A stretch of DNA of 64,000 nt from Polydactylus sextarius (Eukaryota; Chordata; Actinopteri; Polynemidae), in assembly GCA_016801845.1 (NCBI GenBank), contig CM028914.1, positions 10,995,772 to 11,059,771 on the forward strand, given 5' to 3'. The translations under genes were made by a program, and so were the position numbers. The notes beneath the pieces were generated by a model. It was not told the DNA's origin. It did no database searches and was given only the letters and a program-made list of their open reading frames with translations. This document shows, one piece after another, positions 25,946-36,800 of this stretch (its first letter is position 1; each line of letters begins with the position of its first letter).

Positions 25946-28229
25946 TTGCAGCAAAACTTAGTTAAAAAATTAATTATATTGCACCAAACCTTGATTGGAC
26001 AGTATCACGGCAGGTGTAGTTGGACAGATAGAGGATGCTCTTATCTGTTGTACTTGAGATGTGATGACTCATGTCATGTCTCGCCTGTAAGGTGAGAAAC
26101 TGGTCTGAGGGCTTTACCAGTGATAGATGAAGTTCTCTTCAGGGATTTTGTGCGTGTGTGTGTGTGTCTGTCTGTCTGTGTGTGCGCGCATGCGTGTGTG
26201 TGCAGGAAGCAGGATGAAAAGCAACAGCTTCCTCTCTAATCCGTTCAATAAGCCGCTGTAGAACAAGGATTTCCATTTGCATTTGGAAGCAAAACAGAGA
26301 AGATCCTGAGATTGTGGATTACTCCTCTAGCTTTGCTTTTGAATGGAAGAATTATGAAGAGGAGTTTGGGAAGCTTTGCAGGGCAAATGTTATTTTATGT
26401 ATATGTGTGTTAATATACCCTGTAAATGTATGTGTGTGTGTGTGTGTGTGTGTGTGCAGGTGTTACTTTGCAGCTGTGCCTGTCAGTTTGTTGATTTAGG
26501 TTTTTTCCAACCTGCACAGAAGCTTCTTTTGAATCTCTTGACTTTTTTGAGTTTCTTTCACTTTCTCAGACTTGGCTCTTTGGGTTCTTTCATATCCCTC
26601 CATTCTTCTGAATGCTTTTAACACGATACAGAACTCATGTGGTTTTTTTAAAATTTCAAGAAACGGCAACGAGTTATTTTCTTTTTTTCCTCAATGGGAA
26701 AAGTGACGCAACTTAAACAATATCCAACTCGATAAACAGTTCATTTCAGTTCAAGTAAACTGTTGAAGCGCTGATGTGGAGGTAGAGCAAGCCATGTGAT
26801 TTACTATGTCTATACATTACCTACATTAAACAGTTAACTCAATAGTGGACAGTTTTTAGATCTCAAACATTATTAGATTAGTGGTGATTATCATCGGTGT
26901 GAGCTTTAGAGTCACGACCTCTAGTTTTTGTGTCGATAAAAGGCAGCATGTTGTGGCGCTGAGGAGGAAAGTACAGTCCCTGGTTGCATTGTGGGATTGT
27001 TGAGGACACTGTATTGTGGATAAATTTACACATTCAACACTCAAATAAAACGATGGACAGTAAATGTAGTGTGCCGTATAATAAACAGAGTGATTTCAGA
27101 CGTAGCCAACTCAACCATCCATCGTCAGACTCCAGTGTCTCACAGTAAACAGCGACATTGAAATGGCCACTGTGACACAAAGTCTGCTTTATGTCCCAAC
27201 AGTTAAACAGACGGATGTTTTTGGGACTAGACTTTAGGCTCCTGGGGGTTGTTATGTCCAATTTAACAACAGCTGATATTTACACCAGTGGACGCCCAGA
27301 AAGATGCATGTTTGTACTTTGGTTTTATGTATATAGAAAGACAGTTTGACGCTGTTGTTTCCTGCTTTTGTTGCAGTGTTTACATCATTACTTTCCCTGT
27401 AAATGTGAAATAAATCTTTCACATTCACCTTGATGGATTAATTAACACCTTACTATCACGTAAATGCAACAATGCAGGTTCAACCTTGTTATGTTGGTCC
27501 TCAATTATCCATCTACTCTCTGACCTTTACCTTGTACCCTTCTGACCTGCATCTGTTGTATAATGTGGAATCAATTACAACAATAAATGTTCCTCATGCT
27601 ATTAAACGACTGTTAATTGTAAGCATTAATCTGGCACCTGCACATCTGAGCCACAAAATGTGTTCGCAGTGAGGAAAGAGGTGAGAAGTCTAAGGTTAAA
27701 AGGAAAAATACGCAGTAGAGTTGTTCCTACTTATATGTTCTTATCCTTGTCATCACAGCATTCTGCGTTTATTCAATGTCTCGCTGCACAAAAACACAGA
27801 ACCATTACTTTTGCCTTTTACTCTAAATCCTCTCGCAGCTTTCTGATAATGCATCCTTCTCAGCGTGTCTGGACAGAAACGAAACCACTAGACTTTTATG
27901 GATGTTTGTCTTGGATGTTTTCTCCTTTCTACTGTGTCCTTCACAACATAAACAAATTATGACATTTGCCAGTGTCACTTTACCTCATGTGAAGGTTTCT
28001 CAGCGTCTTTGGATGCATTCAAAGACAAATGTGGGTTAGTTTGTTAAGGCCCAACTGGAGCTTTTAGGCTGAGAGGTTCCTATAGTCTCTTTCATAAAGT
28101 GCTCTCATTCCTGGTTGCCCTTGCTGGAACATAATTGATATGCACTGTGCTGCAGATTTATAAAAGCTTTCTCTCCTGCGTTTTTGCTCCTAAGTCAAGC
28201 TTTGTGATTGTAACCTTTATTCACCTAGT
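25946..28229. other. Non-coding stretch with GT microsatellites
   Basis: An imperfect GT/CTGT/GCGC array lies at 26149-26205 and a (TG)13 array at 26431-26456. No exon or mobile element was recognised in the remainder. Confidence 0.45.
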
Positions 28230-28260
28230 CCAGTGGTTCTCAACTGATGTTGTGTGAACA
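28230..28260 (+). mobile_element. hAT-type element end fragment
   Basis: CCAGTGGTTCTCAACTGATG matches the CAGTGGTTCTCAA terminus of Charlie/MER5-type hAT elements. The rest of the element cannot be followed. A similar word, CAGTGATCATCAACTGACGG, lies at 29537 and may be another decayed end. Confidence 0.4.
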
Positions 28261-29394
28261 CAGGACATGAGCGGAAAAAAATGGACTCTCTGGCTATTAG
28301 TACAAAGGAGATGCAGCAGATCCACCCCATGTCGAAATGCAAGTGATTGAACTATTACAACACACAAACAAATCATACATGTGTTTCATGTTTTCACGTT
28401 TTTCTACCAAGTAAGTTCCGGTAGAGGGCAGGAACTTTTCAGGAACATCCTTTCACTTGGTCCTTGTAGCATCTGTGTCTCCACAGCCGCAGAGAGGGGA
28501 TTGGCTACGCAGAGAGCTCTGCGTCACTGCGTTGTTGCGATAAGCATAAAGCTTGATTTATGCTTGTCCGTATCGGTCAGTATGCAAGGACGCAGTCCTC
28601 TGTGTTGTTGCCTAGCCTGTTCAACCCCTTCTGACATGGGCTGACGTGCACCTTCCCAATATTTTAACTACAAAAAACAAATGTCTTCTCTCGGTCTCCA
28701 TTGTTCATTGGGTTCATTGCCAGCTGGTAAATCAATAATCAGCAATAGTTGATATCGATACGCAAAGAAATGTATTGCCCCACCAATGATAAAACAAGTC
28801 AAGTCACTTTGTTATCATATATTTACAGTTAGCATGTTTATCCACTGTTTTTCCTATGTGTGCCATTGCCAACAGTGACTAAATTTTAATCCACTGATAT
28901 TAAGAAGCAACAGCTCAGAGCAGCTGGCAGTTTTCCTGTGAAGCTACAATAATCATCAGGAATCTGTGAGGGAAAAAATCACCAGAGGAGACATGCAATG
29001 GTGAAGAGATCAAGCTTTCCAGCAGCTTGTCTCCCCACAGGGCAAATTCAACGGTTTTCACTGTACAAATATAAGCCAGTGTAGGAGTCATACAGTTTTT
29101 ACTGCTTAATTACTTTGCCTTTTAGACTGTAGAGGCAAAGTAGAGGCAAAATATACATAACATGCTTAATTTGTCCTCCTTTTAAAAGCTCCATTAACCA
29201 GCATTTTTTACATTATCATTATTTGATCATATGAGACTGTAATGAACCCACATAGAATTTAAGAACTTAGAACTTCTAATGTAGAACTTCTGTAGTTTTC
29301 TTAGTTTCCCATGTTTTGGTACACCGGGTGGACATGAAATCTGCATTTTTTGTTTTTTGCTATTATCATTTATATTTACAGGGGTCCATGACAA
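28261..29394. other. Non-coding stretch with possible DNA-transposon fragment
   Basis: At 28540-28600 AAAGCTTGATTTATGCTTG followed by CAAGGACGCAG resembles the end of a common fish DNA element (GCTTGATTTATGCTTCTGCG type). A CpG-rich context (CGCAGAGAG, CTGCGTCACTGCG) surrounds it. No coding exon is supported. Confidence 0.35.
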
Positions 29395-29530
29395 GTTTCT
29401 AGAGGTTGTTGAGGAGGTTTTCCCTTCTGGATGTTTTGTCATTGAAGAGGTTCTACATTGATTTCATTAGCCATTAAGAAGCTTTCTGGTCCTCTGGAGA
29501 TTCTGAAAGTTCTTTATGAAGCTATAGTGG
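29395..29530 (+). repeat. Degenerate GGAGGTTCT-type repeat block 1
   Basis: Phrases such as TCTAGAGGTTGTTGAGGAGG, GAAGAGGTTCT, TCCTCTGGAGATTCTGAAAG recur every 20 to 35 nt. The same style of phrase forms larger blocks at 31165-31460 and 33650-33800, suggesting one ancestral minisatellite broken up by later insertions. Confidence 0.45.
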
Positions 29531-30333
29531 TCTATATCAGTGATCATCAACTGACGGTTGCGGAAGACGGATGGAGCCTTTTGTCCGTTATTATGTATGT
29601 AATTTAGTCTGTTTTCATGGAGCTTAGTGATCCGTAGCAGTATGCAGCAAATGGAGTAATACCACTGGAAACCTTCAGGGCAGTGTTACACAGTATAGCT
29701 CAAGTGCGACGAGTGAGGAACAAAGAAGAAATCTCCGTTCACATGCCGCAATGTATTTGACGGCCGCACAAACCGCCTCCGTCTACTGCGCTGCCTCTTT
29801 TTATCTCTTTGTAAGAATAAACACTGTGATTTCTTTCACTGTTGCCATGTTTGTTATTGTTTGAAACTTACGTCAGAGCACTGAACTCTGCACTCGACGC
29901 TGCACTCTAGTCGATGTATTGCTTAACAACCATACCAACATAAAGTATGTATGGGGAGTATGAAAGGTCTGACATTAGGAACACAATTACTTACTTATGT
30001 ACATAAAGGGAGCATAAATGGGCTTTTAAGCAATTGAAACTGAGACTCAAATAACTATCAGTAATCCCCACCATTTATGACTGTACATTCCAAAATGAGG
30101 ACAAACTGTTTCACATACTGTTCTTTTTTTACATAACTTTCCTCATGCCCTTGCTTAACATTTGTTTTTTTTTATTTCAAAGTCTCAACAACAAGCTTCA
30201 AACTCGTAGACTTTGTTTTTAAAGTGCTCTATAAAGTTTAGTAAATTGAGTTGAGGCAAAATATCTCTATCACTCTAGGTGATTGACTGTGACTGCTGAT
30301 AAAGACTTCAGTTTTGTAATATGGAATAAAATT
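29531..30333. other. Non-coding stretch with CpG-rich patch and retroposon tail relic
   Basis: A CpG-rich patch at 29690-29800 (GACGGCCGCACAAACCGCC) has no gene signals. At 30215-30255 AAGTGCTCTATAAAG followed by ATTGAGTTGA resembles the retroposon tail seen at 4600. Confidence 0.35.
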
Positions 30334-30891
30334 TACCGTAAATTTCGGACTATAAGCTGTTACTTTTTTCCCACACTTTGAACACTGCGGCGTATACTAC
30401 AGTGCGGCTTATTAATTTTTTTTTTTCATGGCGCCAAAAACATTTTGCCAAGTAACAGCTGACACAGAGGTCCAATGAAATTGCATGATAAATCAAGCAC
30501 ACTTTCGCAACTATTGTAAATCAGTCATTTGTACTCACCCTCACCAACATGGAAAATAGTAGAAGAAAAGCATATAATGCGGCTTTTCAGTTAAAGGCGA
30601 TCACTCTGGCGCTTGAAGAAGGAAATCGAGCTGCCGCACGTAATCTTGGCAGCCGGGGCCTGCGACACGCTTAGTTGTCGACTGTCTTGTCACCCGCTAT
30701 CAGTAACTCACTTCTTACAGCAATAAGAAGACATTATGAATGTTTTTGAGCTAATTTTTCATATTACAATGTTGGATACCTGCAGCTTTAAATCCGGTGT
30801 GGCTTGTACAAGTACAAAATGGATTTTCTTTTTAAAAATTAGAGCATGCGGCTTTTAATCAGGTGCGCTATATAGTCCGGAATTTACGGTA
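30334..30891 (+). mobile_element. pogo-like DNA transposon, internally deleted, TIRs intact
   Basis: The termini are near-perfect inverted repeats: TACCGTAAATTTCGGACTAT at the left and, reading inward from the right, TACCGTAAATTCCGGACTAT, one mismatch in the first 20. TA is present at both outer ends, as expected from Tc1/mariner-superfamily insertion. Subterminal parts repeat GCGGCTT/GCGGCTTAT words. The element is 558 bp and carries only the start of a transposase gene (30549-30674), so it is a non-autonomous derivative formed by internal deletion. The family (pogo/Tigger with CENP-B-type DNA-binding domain) is assigned from the TIR and the encoded start as I remember them. Confidence 0.8.
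30549..30674 (+). pseudogene. Truncated pogo-like transposase N-terminus
   Basis: An ATG starts a 41-codon frame ending at TAG (30672-30674). It reads MENSRRKAYNAAFQLKAI then TLALEEGNRAAARNLG, matching the start of the helix-turn-helix (Psq/CENP-B N-terminal) domain of pogo-like transposases, in which a basic KxYxAAFKLKAI-like stretch leads to a helix with EEGNRAAARKLG. The last residues (SRGLRHA) are unrelated, consistent with a deletion junction removing the rest of the DNA-binding domain and the whole DDE catalytic core. It cannot encode an active enzyme. The frame lies inside the TIR-bounded element and shares its orientation. Confidence 0.75.
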
Positions 30892-31164
30892 TATAAACAA
30901 TAAACATCAATTGATAATGTTAGACAAAATGTGAATTTTGTTTTATTTTATTTGAGTGTCCAGCCCCCAAGGTGTCTGTCCAGAAAAATTGTGCCCCCCA
31001 CAAATATAGTTGGTGGACTTTGCACATTAATCAATATGTCTGTAACTGTAGCCATTGAGATAATTTTCAACTGCAGTCTTTTGGTAAGATGTTTCGATAA
31101 CCTTTGTGACTAGATGTAAAAAGTCAACTGACTTTCCTGGTGTGTTGTGGTCCTTCAACAAGTC
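30892..31164. other. Non-coding stretch, no feature seen
   Basis: Short AT-rich stretch between the pogo-like element and the degenerate repeat block. Nothing else was recognised. Confidence 0.45.
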
Positions 31165-31460
31165 CATCTGATGGGCCTTTGGGAGGTTCTGAGGTCCTCT
31201 AGGAGGTTCTTGGAGTCTCTTGGAGGTTTTAGTGGTAGTGTAATAAGTCCTAGTTTGTAAGATTTCTGGTGGTCCTTTCAGAGGTTCTGAAGTCCTTTGT
31301 TTGGGATCATTTGGATATTTTAATGGTCCTTTAAAGAGTCTTCAAAGTCTTTAAACTTTTTGCTGGTCTCCTAGGAGATTCCTAGTAGATTCTGGAAATC
31401 ATAAAGGAGGTTGTAGATGTCTTGGAAGTTTATAAGATACCAGTAGTCATTCAGGGGGTT
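31165..31460 (+). repeat. Degenerate GGAGGTTCT-type repeat block 2
   Basis: About ten diverged phrases occur here, such as GGGAGGTTCTGAGGTCCTC, TAGGAGGTTCTTGGAGTC, TCTTGGAGGTTTTAGTGG, TCAGAGGTTCTGAAGTCC and CTAGGAGATTCCTAG, spaced roughly 20 to 35 nt apart. Divergence between units is high, so the array is old. Confidence 0.5.
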
Positions 31461-32352
31461 TCTAATGGTTTGAGAAACTTTAAAATCTACTTAAAGATAA
31501 AGAAAAAAAGTTTAAAATGAAAAAAACAAAAACTTATGAAAAATGAAATGCTATTATAGTGCTGGTGGCTGAGCATCTGAGTGAGTTGATCAGTGAGTCA
31601 TAGATGTCAAGTTGTTCTAACTAGATCTTTTTAATAGAATTGCAGTTGACATATCCTCAGATTTCTGTAAAGAATCACCGCAGCTCAGACTGAGGTAAAT
31701 ATTCTGATTCTTTTGCAACACCCGCCTCTGAATCACAGGATCGAATTTCTTTGATTTGAAAGTAGTGTCCGGCTCAAGCGGCAAATCCCTTTCCGATGAC
31801 CAAACAATGAGATTGGGGAATTAATAGCACTCGAGTCATGTCCCAGTCTGAGGGACTGAACATTGTTTGGCCCCTTGTGGAAACCCTCTTTATTGACTTC
31901 TTAAGGCCAGGTTGTCAGCTTGTTTCCTGAAGTGCCAAGCCATGATGCTCGAAGCCAAAAATGCCATTTGCTCACAGATCAATATGGCATTTCAAACACA
32001 ATATGCTCAGAGATGCAAGGCAGAAGGGGTACGTGTGAATGCGCTGCTTAAGGATGACATTTTTTAGGCTTTTTGTTGTGTATCTGATTTTTTTCACCTT
32101 AAACCCGTTAGTTTATTCCAGCATATTTTGTCAGTTTGGGAGACATTTATTTCATAACCATTATCTCATCCTCTGTGCCTTCTCTCAGACGACCCAAAAT
32201 GCAATCCATCATCCAGCAGGCGACAGTCACACCCCACAAAGACGAGCGTCTTCGTTTCTGACTCAATGAACTCAGCGGCAGTGGCAGCAAACAAACGCTA
32301 AACGCCATGCCAATTTATCATGCCCCTCCCCTCTTGTCTTGTTCTCCTCCAG
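31461..32352. other. Non-coding stretch
   Basis: No repeat recognised. The end of this stretch (from about 32325) is a strong polypyrimidine tract that leads to the exon candidate at 32353. Confidence 0.4.
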
Positions 32353-32477
32353 CAGAGAGTGTTAGCTCGTCAGAGCAGGCCTGTCTCCCGGCTGCCAAAG
32401 CCATCATCTACATCACCGTGCTCCAGCGGAAACACAATCATTGCTTTCTATGGAAAAACCAAAATGCAGCCGTATAA
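32353..32477 (+). CDS. Weak exon candidate after a strong acceptor
   Basis: CCCCTCCCCTCTTGTCTTG and TTCTCCTCCAGCAG form a very good acceptor with tandem AG (NAGNAG) at 32351-32355. From 32355 one frame reads ESVSSSEQACLPAAKAIIY then ITVLQRKHNHCFLWKNQNAAV to a TAA at 32475-32477, with third positions biased to C and G in the first two thirds (GCC, ATC, ATC, TAC, ATC, ACC, GTG, CTC, CAG, CGG). The frame one base earlier is open to 32523 but lacks this bias. No consensus donor follows; GTATAA at 32472 is weak. It could be a terminal exon or an acceptor-like chance sequence. I do not recognise the peptide. Confidence 0.18.
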
Positions 32478-33306
32478 TAGGAGCAATATGTTTCTCTGTC
32501 TTTGCTCTTCTGGCCAAGTGTGAGGGAAGAGAAACTTAGTGAATGAAACAAAAACAAGACAGATCGGTGGTTAAAATGACATCCCTGAATATGTAGCAGC
32601 TGCTCCTCCTGAGGAGTTTAAAATCATGATTCAACATTATGCCCTCCAAACAGTATAATATTATGACAGGAATAATAATATAAAGTGTAGTAATGTTGTA
32701 TTTTAAGCACAACAAGATTCATTAAAGTCTGCACAGTTACAGTTGAATTCAACAGAATTCAATAATTTGACCTTGAGTCAAAGCAGCTTTGACTTGTTTG
32801 GCTTCTTGACAAATAAACTACACACAGTCGTTGTTTTATTAAACATGCTGGAAAACTGTGGCAGTAGTATTACTAGAAAATTTCTCTGCGGGAAATCGCA
32901 AGAGTGATGCAGTGTGCTGTAGCAGGCTGTGATAAGATGATATGATGCTACGATGCTATGATGATTTTTTTTCACCTCATCGAATTGTTTTTTTTATAAT
33001 GAATAGAAAAAGATGAAAAGATGATGAAATATGATATGATGAACATTTTCACCTCATTTTATCCTTTTTCTATAATGAGTTTTTGGCAATTTTTGTGGCG
33101 CAAACATTCCGCGCCACATCTTATTTTGATAAAAAATAATAGCATAGTGAGTCCGATGGAGTCGCATGTTTTGGTGTATTATTTGTCTGTGTGAGATCAA
33201 CAGCATTTAAATTGAAAGAAATCAAAATTTGGTATGGAAGATGAATAAGTATAAGAAGGGACACGTAGAAGAACGATGGTTTGCTGATCCTTTAGCAGCC
33301 AAATTT
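32478..33306. other. Non-coding stretch
   Basis: AT-rich sequence with ATGATG/GATATGATG-type words at 32930-33060. No element or exon recognised before the palindromic MITE. Confidence 0.45.
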
Positions 33307-33506
33307 AGGGGTTCTCAAACTCTTCCACAAAGTGCCATGTGGCTGCAGGGTTTTGTTCCAACCAGTCAAGATAACACAGTTTCACCAATCAACTGTGTGA
33401 AGACTGAGATCAGTTAATTAAATGAGTCAAGTCTGGTGTTCTGCTGCTTGGTTGGAACAAAAACCTGCAGCCACACAGCCCTTTGTGCAAGAGTTTGAGA
33501 ACCCCT
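33307..33506. mobile_element. Palindromic MITE with 58-nt inverted arms
   Basis: The left arm (33307-33364) starts AGGGGTTCTCAAACTCTT and runs through ATGTGGCTGCAGG to TTTTGTTCCAACCA. The right arm (33449-33506) is its reverse complement with a handful of mismatches. The loop between is 84 nt. The AGGGGTTCTCAAAC terminus resembles CAGGGGTTCTCAAAC of hAT elements. No target duplication is clear. Transcripts across it would form a long hairpin. Low divergence between the arms suggests it is younger than the LINE relics in this window, or that arm pairing has favoured conversion. Confidence 0.75.
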
Positions 33507-33649
33507 GAGCTAAATGATCATCATATTCAAGTTACTTACTGACCTGGTTGATCACTACAACTGCTGTCAGTCATTTGAGCAACTGTGTAAAACAAATAAG
33601 TTTTGTTCCACATCGAAGAATGAAACTTATGATAAAGACAATTTATTAG

Positions 33650-33800
33650 AACCACCATAGGAGGTTGTGTGAGGAGGTCCCAGAAATCTAGGAGATTCTG
33701 AATGTCATTAAGGAGGCTGTTGGTGGGTTTTATGAGATCCCGGTTGTCCTCCAAGATGTTTCTAGTGGTGCTTAAGGCAGTTTGGGGGTCTAGGTTGTTA
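33650..33800 (+). repeat. Degenerate GGAGGTTCT-type repeat block 3
   Basis: Phrases such as ATAGGAGGTTGTGTGAGG, AGGAGGTCCCAGAAATC, TAGGAGATTCTGAATGTC and TTAAGGAGGCTGTTGG are of the same style as blocks 1 and 2. Confidence 0.4.
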
Positions 33801-36800
33801 TAAAAACCCTCAATAGTTGTTTAAATCACCTAGGACCCCAGAAACATTCGTAACACACTTTGATTTCTCTTCCTTTAATTTGTCCCCCATCAGTACTTGT
33901 TATGTGGTCACTGGCGCAGGAGACTACAGGAGGCTGAACACACAGTGTACATAGTCTCAGATACCGCTCAAATGATCAGTACTTCTCCTTTTCTACAGTA
34001 TCATTCAATGACTTCTCAGTGGTGAACTTGTTTCAGACACTGTAGTTTCTGTAACGCTTCATAACATGTTTTGTTCATAAAGACACTTTGTAAAAACCTG
34101 CTGTTCGTCATGCTGGCAGGTTCTGCTCACTAAAAGAACAGATATGATGCCACCATCCTGTAGCTCATCTCTTAATTATGAGGGAAGCGAGCATCGTGCT
34201 GTATCTCAAATCTGCTCTCCACATTTAATCAGCATCCTCCATCACATTCCCACCTCTAGATGACCCTGCCATCGAATTACCTCCTACCTGTTTCTCTGTG
34301 GCTTCACCTGTGTTAAGCAAGAATAGCTTCTGTTACAAGTTAACCAGATGGCTAGAGTCTGGTAGTGGCACAGTGATCATTAACCCAGCTGGGCTCTTGT
34401 ATATATGCACCTCGTCTCTTTTAATTTAAATCTCCCCTCTTGACTCCCACATGTCAAAACTTTCCCCAGACTCTCAAACTTTGATTGCCTCCTTCCTGGA
34501 AACCAGGAGACAGAGAGCTGTCGTTACAAGTTTCCATGGAGATAAAGTCTTAAGTGAATTAGAGCCATCTTTTGAAGAAATTAAGCCTGCAAAGAAACCT
34601 TCCTTAGACATCAAGTCACCTTTCTTGACTCGTAGTTTTTTATTTAATTAATAGCGAAGCTCCACCTGCATTCACAGATGTTTCTATCTCTACCCTCTTG
34701 ACTTTTCAAAGTTCAGGAAAGTAAAACCTTCAAACTTAGGGATCTAATTGAGATTTCATCTTCTCGAAGGTAAAGCTTAGCAGCACACCCAAAGCAGACC
34801 TGTTTGATATTCTGCAACAGGGTAACTGTCCATCTTAAAAGTGACCTCTGTGGCATTTCTAACAAATAGAATCACCGGCACCAAAGGTTTTGCGTCTGAT
34901 TTCACCCCTGGATGTCACACTTAGAGATTAATGGAGGCGTGAGGAAAAATTTAAGAAACAGTTTTCTGGGTATTTGCTTTCTTTCTCTATTACTGAGCTC
35001 AAAAATCCTCCGCAGCCCCGATTCTGCAGCAGTGAAATGTCTCTAAGTCCATAGCTTTGCAGCTAATGAGAATTTAATGGGAAAAAGTCCCATATTTAAG
35101 GTGAGTGCACATTCACTGCAGCTGAGTTTAGCCCAAACTTTGCTTCTAAAATTGGACCATAGCAAGCTATATGTTTAGAAATCCCCCAACTGAACATTAG
35201 AGCTGCCGTCATATATTTTAACGACGTGGTGGATTTGGTTGCAGATTCGAACCATTAAAGAACCCTGTTCTTGTCGGTGTGGTTTAGTGTGAGTACGACT
35301 GCTCCCTGGGTCGTTCATAAACCTTATTAATGATGACTTACTGAGTATTTCTGCTTAAATTGCACACCCAGCAAGAAGGGCCGAGGTTACTCATTAAAAA
35401 TGCATGCAGAGAAACTTTACTGATGCAATCCTGTAATATGCAGCGCAGCGAGGTGGTTTGCTGCACACAGTGACGTTTTGCAAGAACGGATAAGCAGGGC
35501 TTCTGTCGAGCTGTGATACGGCAAATATCTCCTCTAAGCCGCATAAACGCCTGCAACTGTATCTTTTTTCGAAAAAAAAAAAAAATCTCGTCAGCATGAT
35601 GGAGAAAGCTGAAGGCGAATGACAGGGGAACACTACTACGAGACTATACGTGATGCACGCCGTCTGGCAGTGACTGGCGGGTCCATTGATTGTTAGTGAT
35701 TTCAGATCGCTCTCTGCAATTTCAAAGAGTTCACTTCCTCACATGGAAAAAGACGTGTCTCCTGGCAAAGCGAGAGCGAAGAGGAGGAAGACGCATCACA
35801 GCAGCTAAAATCAGAGGAAGTAAAAAGAAATGGAATTATTTACTGGTAATAATACAATAATAATCTCTGAGAATAATAAACCTAGCTTTAGAAAGAACCA
35901 CAAGGGAAAAAGAAAGTCTGCATGCAGCCTCCAGGTGAGCTGCTGCTGATGCCGGTTGTGACAGTTTGCCAATCGTAGCTTTGTTTTCCACTGAGGTGAC
36001 TTTCAAAATGACTAATTAACAATAAAATCAACTTGAGGCACCAAGGAGGAAATGAATTGACCAGCTCCTTCAAGGGCTTAAGTTTCAGAGCTGAGTCAGC
36101 AGCACTGAGGAAGTTGGGAAATTAATAAAGAATTTAGTGAAAAGGTGGAAGTCTCTGTTGAAACACACAGACTGTAATAATCTGCTATTATTCTCATAAT
36201 AGCCTAAGATAACATCTTGTGTAACAAACAAATACACTATGTATCAATTATAAAACCGCTGCTCAAACAAAACATCCACTCTTCTGGCTGCTTTGCTCAA
36301 AGTTAATATCATAGCACATGGTTTAAAATCAGTAAAACGTTGTTGTCTGTGTTGATACAGAAAATGTTAACAGCAACTAAAACACAATGTGTTGAACCTT
36401 CAGTAACCATCCTCCTCAACTGCCTCTCACTACATTGGTTAAAGCGATGGTCTAATTTGAATGCAGGATCTATTTCACCACGAATACGAATCGTGCTCGA
36501 ATTCGTCACGAACATACTTGTCAAGAGCTATTTTACTATTTTATGTTGGTTGAAGGATTTTTGAGTTTGACCATCTGTAGGGCTCAGCCAAATAGCTAGA
36601 AATGAACGGAGGTGGATGCACAGATTTGTCTTTTTTCTTGCTCTTCACTGGCACACCAGCCGGTTGTTCAGTAAAAATGATGAATCTGCTGATCTGGAAC
36701 ACCCTTCATCACCAGTTGTTATGAAAACTAGACGTTAGATGAGTCTTGAAAACTCTCAGTACACTTACTAAGTTATCAGTATTTTGGTTTATGTGTAGGG

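Noticed and set aside
35040..35106. Exon ending at AAG|GTGAGTGC (35101)
   Set aside because: The sequence between the nearest acceptor-like TTTGCAG and this donor has stops in the frames I checked and is AT-rich.
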